From NCBI GenBank assembly GCA_003563255.1, contig PWSL01000529.1, positions 1 to 20,407 on the forward strand: a DNA stretch of 20,407 nucleotides. The letters run 5' to 3'. This DNA comes from Desulfonatronospira sp. (GTDB lineage Bacteria; Desulfobacterota; Desulfovibrionia; Desulfovibrionales; Desulfonatronovibrionaceae). The notes under the pieces were generated by a model. The model was not told where the DNA came from. It did no database searches and was given only the letters and a program-made list of their open reading frames with translations. This document shows, in pieces, positions 13,252 through 20,407 of this stretch. Position 1 is the first letter of the stretch, and each line of letters begins with the position of its first letter. A program made the position numbers and the translations under genes.

Positions 13252-16200
13252 TTATTTACCTTCCTGGGAAAGCTTGTGCCCGGTTATGTCAAAGGCGCTT
13301 TCCAACCTGACCATCCGACCGTCCACCCATTCAATGGCCCGGTCAAAGCACTGGTACCACTTGCCTGTTTTTTCATTGAAATATTCCCAGGTGTATACCC
13401 CGGTGGCATTTCCGTCTCTGTCCAGGAGTCTGTCATTTGTGCAGAAATTACATGGCTCTGTCTGGCCGGTCTGAAGTACGCTCCAGCATTTCCTGCCGGC
13501 CACGTCTCCGAAGTCCCCTCGTCCGTGCTTGTTTATGAACAGTATTTCATGTGTGTCCATGTCCGCGACATAAATCAGGGCGTCAATGCTGTCCAGAACG
13601 GTCAGAAGCCTTTGATGAGCTGATCTGACCTCTTCCTGGGCCAGCTTCTGTTCAGTAATGTCCTCAAATGTGGCGTAGGCCTGAAAAGGCCTGTCCTCTT
13701 CCGGCCTGAAAAGAGGAATGGCTGTTATGGACAGCCATATATGGGTGTTCTTGTCCGGGTGAAACACACCCCGAACAACAGGCCCGACAGTCTCTCCGGC
13801 GCGTAGGGCGATCATGGCCGGATGTTCCTCTCCTGGTACCACTGTTTCGTCTTCCTTGATCATCTTACAGCGCGGGTCCATGGATGTCCTGCCGCGCATC
13901 TGATCGAATGAAAGGCCCAGGATCCTTTCCGCGGCCGGGTTGACCGAGATGATTGTTCCGTCCGCGGCCTGATAGATCACCCCCTGAGCCATGGTTTCGA
14001 AAAGCCGGCGATGCTTTTCTTCGCTTTGCCGCAAAGATTCTTCAGCCTGTCTGATTCTGGTTATGTCCACAAAAGAAACCAGGGTCCCGGAAAAAACCTC
14101 AGGCCCAACAACGTAAGGAACAATGCGCATCAGATACCAGTGCCCTTTTTGGGTCTGCACTTCGTGCTCAGCCAGAACTTTGCCGGTCTGCACATCCCTG
14201 ATTTTCTGCACCGGATCCTGGTTCACCAGGTAATGGGTGATATGGGTCAGAGGCCTGCCCACATCATTGTCCAGCAGCTTGAATATTTGAGTAACCCTGG
14301 GAGAAAAGCGCCGGATTTCCATATTTTCATCCAGCAGAAGCTGCCCGATCTGGCTGGCTGAGAGCAGGTTGTCCACATCGCTGTGCAGTTCGCTTAATTC
14401 CACTATCTTGGACTGATATTCGGCATTCACGGAATACAACTCTTCATTTGTAGACTGCAGTTCCTCGTTGGTGGACTGCAGCTCCTCGTTGCTGGCCACA
14501 AGTTCCTCATTGGTGGCCTGCAGCTCTTCATTGGCTGTTTCCAGTTCCTCCACTGTAGCCTGCAGGTTTTCCCGGGTGAACTGCAGTTCCTGCTCCAGAT
14601 CATTTATTCTCTGTTCTGCCTCGTGGGAGAGGTCATAGCTGTGTTCTGCCTGTCCTGAATCCAGGGGATCCTTTTTCTGGACTTCATTCATGAATACTGC
14701 AACCATGGATTCCTGACCCTTTGCCCTGGGCAGGGGCTTAATGCGCAGGTCCACCACCTTCTGCCCGCCTTTGTCGCGCAGCCTGATGTTGGAAAACCTG
14801 ATGGGCTCATCCTTGCGAAGAGCTTTTTGAATGCCTGTGGTCAGGGGGATGGCCAGATCTCTGGCCGCCATTTTGGAGATATCCGTGGTCAGCCTGCCTG
14901 AAGGCAGTTTGAAGTATCCCTCGCTGTCTCCAATTACATGCAGAACATCCATCTGTTCATTGACCACCACTGCCAGGGAAATATAATCTTCACTCAACGC
15001 TTCCAGAAGACGCTCCAGCAGTCGGCCGTCTTCAGCCTGCAGTTCCCTGCGGGTCCTGTTGAACCTGGTGCCCATCTCTCTATAGCGTGTATCCGTGGCC
15101 TGGGGCAATTCGGGCCTGTTCAGTCCATGCTTGAGCCTTCCTTTGGTCCGGTAAATCTTGAATTTCTGATCCAGAGTCTGGAAAAAATCGTCCATGTCGC
15201 CGGTGGTTTCACTGGTACCAAGAAAGAGTATCCCGTTCAGGTTCAGCGAGAAATTGAAAAACTCCAGGACCTTGTGCTGCAGGACCGGCTGCAGGTAAAT
15301 CAGCAGATTTCTGCAGGATACCAGGTCGATATTTGTAAAGGGCGGGTCCTTGATCAGGTTGTGCTGGGCAAAGACCACCATCTCCCGGATGTTCCTTGAG
15401 ATCTGATAACTGTCTTTTTTCTTATAAAAATATTTGCCCAGCAGATCCTGGTGGACGTCAGCAGCTATGCTGTCCGGAAAAATTCCATGGGCTGCAAACT
15501 GGACAGCATCGCGGTCAATGTCCGTGGCGAATATTTTGAGATCGCGGAAGTTCCCGGTTTCAAGCATATACTCCCTGGCCAGTATGGCCAGGGAATAGGC
15601 CTCCTCGCCTGTGGAGCAGCCGGGGACCCAGAACCGCATTTCCCGGTTTTCGCCCCGGTCCAGTATCTCGGGCAGACACTTTTCCCTGATGGCGTCAAAA
15701 GCCTCCCGGTCCCGGAAAAACCTTGTCACCCCGATCAGAAGCTCCCTGAACAGCGTGGAAATCTCAGAAGGATAGCTCTGCAAAAAGGCCACATAATCCC
15801 TGATTTCATCGATGCGGTTGATGGACATGCGCCTTTCTACCCGCCTGTTGACCGTACTGGGCTTGTAATAGGTAAAATCAACCTTGAATCTGTCGCGCAG
15901 CAGGGAAAATATTTTGGTCAATGCGTCTTCATCGCTGATAACCGTATCCGAACGTTCAGTCTTGAGCACGTAGGGGTGCTTGGCATAGGACAGCAGGCGT
16001 TTCGGCATTTCCTCAGGGTTAAGGATGAAATCTACAAGCCCGGTAGAGACGGCTGCCCTGGGCATGCTGTCAAACTTGGCTGATTCCTCGCTCTGAACCA
16101 TGGCCATTCCTCCGAACTCCTTGATGGCCCGGACTCCGCGCATCCCATCGCTGCCTGAACCAGAAAGAATCACGGCCACTGCCTTTTCTCCCTGATCCTC

Positions 16201-16605
16201 GGCCAGGGAGCGCAGAAATATGTCTATGGGCAGGTTGATGATTCCCTTGGAATGATCCTGATCGTTTAAAAGCAGTTTGCCGTGAAAAACGGTCAGGTTT
16301 TTTTTGGGAGGAATCAGGTAGATATTGTCCGGCATGACCAGCATGCCGTCCTCGGCCCGGTTGACCTTCATCCTGGTTTTTTTGGAGAGGATCTCCTTCA
16401 TCAGGCTTTTATAATCCGGAGAGAGATGCTGGATGACTATGAAGGCCAGACCGCTGTCTGAAGCCATGCCGGAGAAAAAAGATTCAATGGCTTCCAGTCC
16501 TCCGGCTGAAGCGCCGATGGCCACGTATAATGAGGGGATAGGCTGGGATGGGCCCTTATTTTGATCTGACTTTTCCGGGGAAGATTTTGATGATTTCGCA
16601 GGCAT
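13252..16605 (-). CDS. CheB-CheR-PAS fusion signalling protein
   Basis: The protein has 1117 residues. CheB methylesterase (about 25-205) has a catalytic triad S33 (GASAGG), H60 (IQHLSP) and D153 (GSGSDGMRG). CheR methyltransferase (about 223-475) has SAM motif [11 protein letters not shown] (about 328-338), ATDID and [14 protein letters not shown]-like middle region follows, then a coiled coil with repeated NEELQ-TNEEL units (about 665-730), then three PAS-type domains (about 746-848, 863-983, 998-1110). It ends without a histidine kinase or response regulator. The last PAS has three close cysteines (C1040, C1052, C1055; CWSVL...PCNFC) that could bind a metal or cofactor. I chose ATG 16605, with AGGAG 9 bases upstream; the frame continues to a TTG at 16716, but that part is repeat-like. 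Targets of the methyl/demethyl pair are unknown; no receptor gene is nearby. Confidence 0.85.
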   Translation of the reverse strand: MPAKSSKSSPEKSDQNKGPSQPIPSLYVAIGASAGGLEAIESFFSGMASDSGLAFIVIQHLSPDYKSLMKEILSKKTRMKVNRAEDGMLVMPDNIYLIPPKKNLTVFHGKLLLNDQDHSKGIINLPIDIFLRSLAEDQGEKAVAVILSGSGSDGMRGVRAIKEFGGMAMVQSEESAKFDSMPRAAVSTGLVDFILNPEEMPKRLLSYAKHPYVLKTERSDTVISDEDALTKIFSLLRDRFKVDFTYYKPSTVNRRVERRMSINRIDEIRDYVAFLQSYPSEISTLFRELLIGVTRFFRDREAFDAIREKCLPEILDRGENREMRFWVPGCSTGEEAYSLAILAREYMLETGNFRDLKIFATDIDRDAVQFAAHGIFPDSIAADVHQDLLGKYFYKKKDSYQISRNIREMVVFAQHNLIKDPPFTNIDLVSCRNLLIYLQPVLQHKVLEFFNFSLNLNGILFLGTSETTGDMDDFFQTLDQKFKIYRTKGRLKHGLNRPELPQATDTRYREMGTRFNRTRRELQAEDGRLLERLLEALSEDYISLAVVVNEQMDVLHVIGDSEGYFKLPSGRLTTDISKMAARDLAIPLTTGIQKALRKDEPIRFSNIRLRDKGGQKVVDLRIKPLPRAKGQESMVAVFMNEVQKKDPLDSGQAEHSYDLSHEAEQRINDLEQELQFTRENLQATVEELETANEELQATNEELVASNEELQSTNEELQSTNEELYSVNAEYQSKIVELSELHSDVDNLLSASQIGQLLLDENMEIRRFSPRVTQIFKLLDNDVGRPLTHITHYLVNQDPVQKIRDVQTGKVLAEHEVQTQKGHWYLMRIVPYVVGPEVFSGTLVSFVDITRIRQAEESLRQSEEKHRRLFETMAQGVIYQAADGTIISVNPAAERILGLSFDQMRGRTSMDPRCKMIKEDETVVPGEEHPAMIALRAGETVGPVVRGVFHPDKNTHIWLSITAIPLFRPEEDRPFQAYATFEDITEQKLAQEEVRSAHQRLLTVLDSIDALIYVADMDTHEILFINKHGRGDFGDVAGRKCWSVLQTGQTEPCNFCTNDRLLDRDGNATGVYTWEYFNEKTGKWYQCFDRAIEWVDGRMVRLESAFDITGHKLSQEGK

Positions 16606-16811
16606 GTTAACCGTCTCCTGTTTCAGTGGCTCCATTTCTGACCCGATCGAAAGCAACCATTCAGGGGATGCCGCAACCGGCCTGAGGACAGTCCCCACGA
16701 CACCTTTCCTGCACAATATAAAAATCCAAACGCGAAGTTTTGTGAACCTGCACAGTCAGTACTCAGCGGAGGTCAGTCCCCAGGCCTTGCAGCGCTCAGG
16801 GTAATTACATT
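16606..16811. promoter_or_regulatory. Leader of cheBR with two CAGTCCCC repeat ends
   Basis: AGGAG (16615-16619, minus strand) is the ribosome site for cheBR. TGAGGACAGTCCCC (16683-16696) and GGAGGTCAGTCCCC (16768-16781) are direct repeats of a REP core end. I see no clear promoter, but with 206 bases between usp and cheBR a separate promoter is likely. Confidence 0.5.
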
Positions 16812-17666
16812 CTATTTCTCCCGGACCAGAAACACAGAGTTGTCCAGAGAATTTATCAGATGCTGTAGACTATCCCCGTACAGACATGGATCTTCGCAGG
16901 GTAGAAAAAGCGTGCCGGTCCCATGGGCGGCAACCGCCTTCTTGATCCCTTGTGAATCCAGTTCCCGGAGCAAGTAAAAACCTGCCGAAGCCCCCTGCCT
17001 GGAAACAATTGACTGCACCCTGTCCTGCATATCCTCCAGGGTTGCCGGTGCATTTGCAGCCATGAGTATAACCAGCGAAAACCCCCTTTTCCGGCTTAGC
17101 TCCAGAGCAAGTAAAAGGGTGGCCTCCGATAGACTGGACCCTGTGTATAGAACCTGCAGAGGAGGTTGAAAGCGCGCTTCTTTATCCATGAGCAGGATAA
17201 GGCCGCGGCCCTGCCTGACAAGGGCCTGAGCAGTGGTTCCCATACGCCGGCCGAGATGCTTTGACCATCCAATCCGACCCATTATGGTCAGATCCGCCTC
17301 ATTGGAAGCATCCAGAACCTTCTTGGAAACCCCGCCACGCATAACCCGGAATTTGCAGGGGACGTTGTATCCTCCAGCCATATCCTCCAGGGTCCGTTTT
17401 AGTCGACTGGCCGCAATACGCATTTGCCTTTCCGTTTCTGAACGTTTCAAGCTCCGGCCCAGGGTCCCCCAAAAAGACACTTCCCGGGCCATGGGAAACT
17501 CACAAAGTCTAAACAGGTCGGCATCCTCCACAAACAGGCCTTCCAGCTCAGCTTCCTGGGCGGCAGCCAGCTCCACTGCAGCTTTTAAGACCCCCAGGCT
17601 GTGCTCCGATGCATCCAGGGGTACCAGGACCCTCCTGAATTCGGCAAAAGGCTTATCCTGTTTCAA
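16812..17666 (-). CDS. Universal stress protein with tandem Usp domains (TTG start)
   Basis: The 284-residue cytoplasmic protein has two UspA-like folds. The first (about 10-160) begins RRVLVPLDASEHSLGVLKAA and keeps the ATP-binding pattern G-2x-G-9x-G-T exactly (G130, G133, G143, T144). The second (about 168-284) keeps the fold pattern (VLYTGSSLSEATLLLALEL) but lacks the ATP motif, so only the first should bind nucleotide. The start is TTG at 17666, overlapping the LonB stop as TTGA, with GGAG 7 bases before; no in-frame ATG lies nearby. It is translationally coupled to the protease, which points to a joint stress response. Confidence 0.85.
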   Translation of the reverse strand: MKQDKPFAEFRRVLVPLDASEHSLGVLKAAVELAAAQEAELEGLFVEDADLFRLCEFPMAREVSFWGTLGRSLKRSETERQMRIAASRLKRTLEDMAGGYNVPCKFRVMRGGVSKKVLDASNEADLTIMGRIGWSKHLGRRMGTTAQALVRQGRGLILLMDKEARFQPPLQVLYTGSSLSEATLLLALELSRKRGFSLVILMAANAPATLEDMQDRVQSIVSRQGASAGFYLLRELDSQGIKKAVAAHGTGTLFLPCEDPCLYGDSLQHLINSLDNSVFLVREK

Positions 17667-20104
17667 CTCTCTTCTCCATGCCCCCTGCCAGGGGTAAATT
17701 GCATCCGTTTGTCCGAGAATTCTCTCAGGCGCTTCTGGACCAGGCCGTTGATACTGTCCCCGGGAAACTCCCCGTTTTCGTCAGGCTGCCCGGCAGGGCG
17801 GCCTGTGAGGATCTCCATGCCCTGGTCCACGTTTTTAACCGGATATATGTGAAATTCACCCCTTTCCACTGCATGTACCACATCCCGGCGCAACATAAGA
17901 TGAATGGTGTTTGATTCCGGAATCAGGACTCCCTGATGGGATGTCAGGCCTCTTGCCCGGCAAATATCAAAAAAGCCCTCGATCTTTTCATTAACCCCGC
18001 CGATGGCCTGAATCCTGCCGTGCTGATTAACTGACCCGGTTACGGCCAGTGCCTGCTTAATGGGAACCCCTGATATGGCTGAAAGCAGGCAGAAAAGCTC
18101 TGCAGAGGAGGCGCTGTCTCCTTCGATACCGGAATAGGACTGCTCGAATACCAGGCTGGCGGACAGGGACAGGGGCCGGTCCGAAGCATATCTGGAACCA
18201 AGGAACCCGGAAAGGATAAGCACTCCCTTTGAATGTATGGGACCGCTCAGCTTTGCCTCACGTTCTATATCAATGACCTCGCCTTTGCCCAGGCGTATTC
18301 GGGAGGTAATCCTGTGCGGACGGCCGAACAAGAAATCCCCCAGGCCCATGACCGAGAGCCCGTTGATCTGGCCTGTTTGCCATCCCTCGGTGTCGATCAG
18401 CATTATGTCTCTCTGGATGGCTTCCTGGATATGTTCGCGTACGCGGTCGCTGCGAAAGACCGAGGCATCAATGGCCTGTTCTACATCAGCTTCAGTAACA
18501 TTTTCACGGCCGTTTTCCCCGGCCCAGTAGTCTGCTTCGCGCATAAGATCAGTTAATCCCTGGATATGGGTTGAGAGTTTCTTCTGATCCTGTACTTTAC
18601 GGGCACTGTGTTCCAGCAGTCTGCTCACCCCGGTTTTATGAAATGGTTTCAGCTTTTCCTCCTGGATAACCCCAGCCATGAACCTGGCAAAAAATTCCTG
18701 ATATTCTTGGTTCCAGTCCATGCGTGTGTCAAAATCGGCAGCCACCTTGAACAGCTTGGAAAATTCAGGGTCGAACTCTTTCAAGAGGTAATACACCAGG
18801 GGACTACCCACCAGGACCACCTTGATGTCCAATGGCACCGGCTGCGGCTCCAGGGAAATGGTGCTTATCAGGCTGAACATCTCGGCCAGAGATTCGATTT
18901 TGATCTGCTGCGAGATCAAGGCCCTTTTCAAGCCGTCCCAGGCTCCGGGATTGGTGAGAACCTTGTACGCATCCAGAATCAGAGCCCCACCGTTGGCCCG
19001 GTGCAGGGCCCCCTGCTTGATGAGATTGAAATCCGTGATCAGGGCACCCATCAGGGGCTGATGCTCCACCCGGCCCACCAGGTTGGCATAAGTGGGGTTA
19101 TCTTCGTAGATTACCGGGGCCCCCTGAGTCTGACTGTTGTCCACCAGAACATTAACCCGGTATTTGCGCATTACCTGCTCCCTGCCACCGGATTCGCCCA
19201 TAGCTGCCGGATGGTGCTGTCTGTAACCCTCTGCCTGGTGTTTATCCCCTTCCAGAATGGTCTGGACGTTTTTGATTATATCTTCTTGAACCGCATCCAG
19301 AAAGCTTCTTACATCAGGATTATCCCTGAATTTTTCCCGAATCTCCTTAATCATGGGTCCAAGGGCATACTGAGCAACCTCATAATTCAGTTCCTCAATT
19401 TTTTGCCTCATATCCCTTTGCCAGGCAGGAAACTTCTGAAACATGCGCTGGGATTCGTTTTGCATTTCCTCCATGTCTTTTTCGAACTGTTTGCGCCTGG
19501 CCTCGCTTAGTTTCTGGAACTCCTCCGGGGACATGACTTCCCCGTTTTGTACGGGAGCAAAGCTAAGCCCGCTCGGTGTCTTAAGCAGAGACAAGTTCCT
19601 TTGCCTGGCCTTTTGTTGCAGATCCTCAAATACGCCCTGCTGGTAATCCTTGAATTCCTGTTGAATGTCCTGAACACGGTTCTGGTACTCCTCGCTCTCA
19701 AAGGCTCCTTTCAGGGCATTGGGAACCTCCTGGATAAGCTTTTCCATCTCCTGGGCCAGGGAGTTGCCCCATTCCTGGGGCAAGTGTAAAAGTCCGGGCC
19801 GTCCGGGACTTTCAAAATTATTCACATAACACCAGTCGGATGGTGACGGATAATTTTCAAACTTCCGGGAAAGGTACTGCCTGGCAAAGGTATGTTTGCC
19901 CATGCCACTTGGTCCAAGGGCAAAAATATTGTATCCGTGCTGACGGATGCCCACACCGAACTTCAGTGCCTGGGCAGCCCGGGGCTGGTGAACTCCCTGG
20001 CTCAGGTCGTGCATTGCCTGCAGTTCAGCGGTGGTTTCAAAGGAAAGTTGCGATACGTCGCAACCATGATACAGTTCTCGGGGAGACAATTTTCTGTGCT
20101 GCAT
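17663..20104 (-). CDS. LonB-like ATP-dependent protease (AAA_32 type)
   Basis: The 813-residue protein begins with the family N-terminus (LSPRELYHGCDVSQLSFETT). Walker A is GPSGMGKHT (64-72). Between Walker A and the Walker B-like GGALILDA lies a long helical, Q/E-rich insertion (about 110-300), as in this family. The C-terminal Lon domain has catalytic S664 (GDSASSAE) and K707 (NEKIEG). It degrades misfolded or regulatory proteins using ATP. I chose ATG 20104 because GGAG lies 6 bases upstream and the family alignment starts there. The frame stays open to the window edge, but those codons run through a long hairpin repeat. Confidence 0.88.
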   Translation of the reverse strand: MQHRKLSPRELYHGCDVSQLSFETTAELQAMHDLSQGVHQPRAAQALKFGVGIRQHGYNIFALGPSGMGKHTFARQYLSRKFENYPSPSDWCYVNNFESPGRPGLLHLPQEWGNSLAQEMEKLIQEVPNALKGAFESEEYQNRVQDIQQEFKDYQQGVFEDLQQKARQRNLSLLKTPSGLSFAPVQNGEVMSPEEFQKLSEARRKQFEKDMEEMQNESQRMFQKFPAWQRDMRQKIEELNYEVAQYALGPMIKEIREKFRDNPDVRSFLDAVQEDIIKNVQTILEGDKHQAEGYRQHHPAAMGESGGREQVMRKYRVNVLVDNSQTQGAPVIYEDNPTYANLVGRVEHQPLMGALITDFNLIKQGALHRANGGALILDAYKVLTNPGAWDGLKRALISQQIKIESLAEMFSLISTISLEPQPVPLDIKVVLVGSPLVYYLLKEFDPEFSKLFKVAADFDTRMDWNQEYQEFFARFMAGVIQEEKLKPFHKTGVSRLLEHSARKVQDQKKLSTHIQGLTDLMREADYWAGENGRENVTEADVEQAIDASVFRSDRVREHIQEAIQRDIMLIDTEGWQTGQINGLSVMGLGDFLFGRPHRITSRIRLGKGEVIDIEREAKLSGPIHSKGVLILSGFLGSRYASDRPLSLSASLVFEQSYSGIEGDSASSAELFCLLSAISGVPIKQALAVTGSVNQHGRIQAIGGVNEKIEGFFDICRARGLTSHQGVLIPESNTIHLMLRRDVVHAVERGEFHIYPVKNVDQGMEILTGRPAGQPDENGEFPGDSINGLVQKRLREFSDKRMQFTPGRGHGEES

Positions 20105-20110
20105 AATAAA

Positions 20111-20114
20111 CTCC
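20111..20114 (-). promoter_or_regulatory. Ribosome binding site fixing the lonB start
   Basis: GGAG on the minus strand, 6 bases before ATG 20104. Upstream in-frame TTG/ATG codons (for example TTG at 20323) have no comparable site. Confidence 0.65.
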
Positions 20115-20137
20115 GCGGTCAACTCTACATCAGGACC

Positions 20138-20246
20138 TATCTGTTCAGCGCCTTGCATGTGGCACGTGGACCGGCTCTTCTGCGACCCCGCTCTCCATAT
20201 AGGTTTTGGAAGAGCCAGTCCTCCTACGACATGCAAAGAACTGATA
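20138..20246. repeat. REP-like element H: long hairpin in the lonB leader
   Basis: The left arm 20138-20180 (CTGTTCAGCGCCTTGCATGT...GGACCGGCTCTTC) pairs, with mismatches, with the right arm 20209-20246 (GAAGAGCCAGTCC...ACATGCAAAGAACTGATA). The inner part contains the core end GAGCCAGTCC, the outer part the arm also seen at 13097-13140 and 2671-2689. A transcript of lonB would carry this hairpin about 35 bases ahead of the start codon. Confidence 0.8.
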
Positions 20247-20407
20247 TTCAAGATCATGTTAAAATAAAGCGTTGCAGGGACTGCCCCCAAGCCGGTAGTT
20301 TCCAGCTTCAGGGCTATTGACAAATATTCATAATATCTTGGGTTGCGAAAAATGTCCAGGCTGGTATCCGGCGCCCCCTGAATGGTTAGGGAATCAGAAA
20401 ATACTAA
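20247..20407. other. Region upstream of lonB to window edge
   Basis: No gene recognised on the plus strand. On the minus strand the frame of lonB is open throughout (to base 20407) without a family match that I know. Core-like CAGGGACTGCCCCC occurs at 20274-20287. The lonB promoter should be here or beyond, but I see no strong -35/-10 pair. Confidence 0.4.

Noticed and set aside
15451..16083. Plus-strand frame of 210 codons inside cheBR
   Set aside because: Overlaps the intact CheR/CheB coding region; no ribosome site or family motif.
16606..16716. N-terminal extension of CheB-CheR to the TTG at 16716
   Set aside because: The extra 37 residues lie over repeat-like sequence; ATG 16605 has a good AGGAG and leads into the CheB domain after a short linker.
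18608..19510. Plus-strand frame of 300 codons inside lonB
   Set aside because: Antisense shadow of the conserved protease; H/Q/L-rich composition typical of such shadows.

Overview
The window looks like chromosome of a Gram-negative delta-type proteobacterium, most likely an anaerobic sulfate reducer of the Desulfovibrionales. This is inferred from the gene set: an rpoH-type sigma factor beside a short, reactivation-domain-less MetH, a stand-alone Cys-containing GNAT of the short ArgA type, a zinc-ribbon/DUF3426 protein, a CheB-CheR-PAS fusion and an AAA_32-type LonB protease. The species cannot be fixed from sequence alone. There is no phage, plasmid, CRISPR, rRNA or tRNA.

Layout. Positions 1-254 are repeats only. 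An rpoH-HD gene pair on the minus strand (255-2031) overlaps by 8 bases. A 734-base divergent spacer full of palindromes (2032-2765) separates it from a compact plus-strand operon (2766-8872): metH-like, TlpA-like thioredoxin, GNAT acetyltransferase, hpt (TTG start), zinc-ribbon membrane protein and radA. A lone outer-membrane beta-barrel gene (8937-9809, minus) converges on radA. Then comes 1.67 kb with no gene (9810-11475), packed with intact and decayed palindromic elements. A two-gene plus-strand unit (11476-13053) follows: a nicotianamine-synthase-like SAM methyltransferase and a UPF0104/AglD-type membrane protein, with a candidate promoter and Fur-like box upstream. The rest is on the minus strand: a LonB-like protease (start 20104) translationally coupled to a double-domain universal stress protein (TTG start), then a CheB-CheR-PAS signalling fusion (start 16605).

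The genes are mostly housekeeping: methionine synthesis, arginine entry, purine salvage, DNA repair and proteostasis/stress. RpoH, LonB and the Usp form a stress theme. The striking content lies in the spacers. At least five elements share one frame: GGGGACAGGCAC on the left and GAGCCAGTCCCC on the right (some copies degenerate), with A.A mismatches at fixed places in the predicted stem. Unrelated inner hairpins sit inside this frame, and unrelated long inverted arms sit outside it. A second family has back-to-back GC-rich hairpins with TGGA/TCCA loops. No RAYT transposase lies in the window. Some elements run into open frames: the last codons of the HD gene come from a repeat arm, and the frames of cheBR and lonB are open upstream into repeats, which invites over-long start calls.
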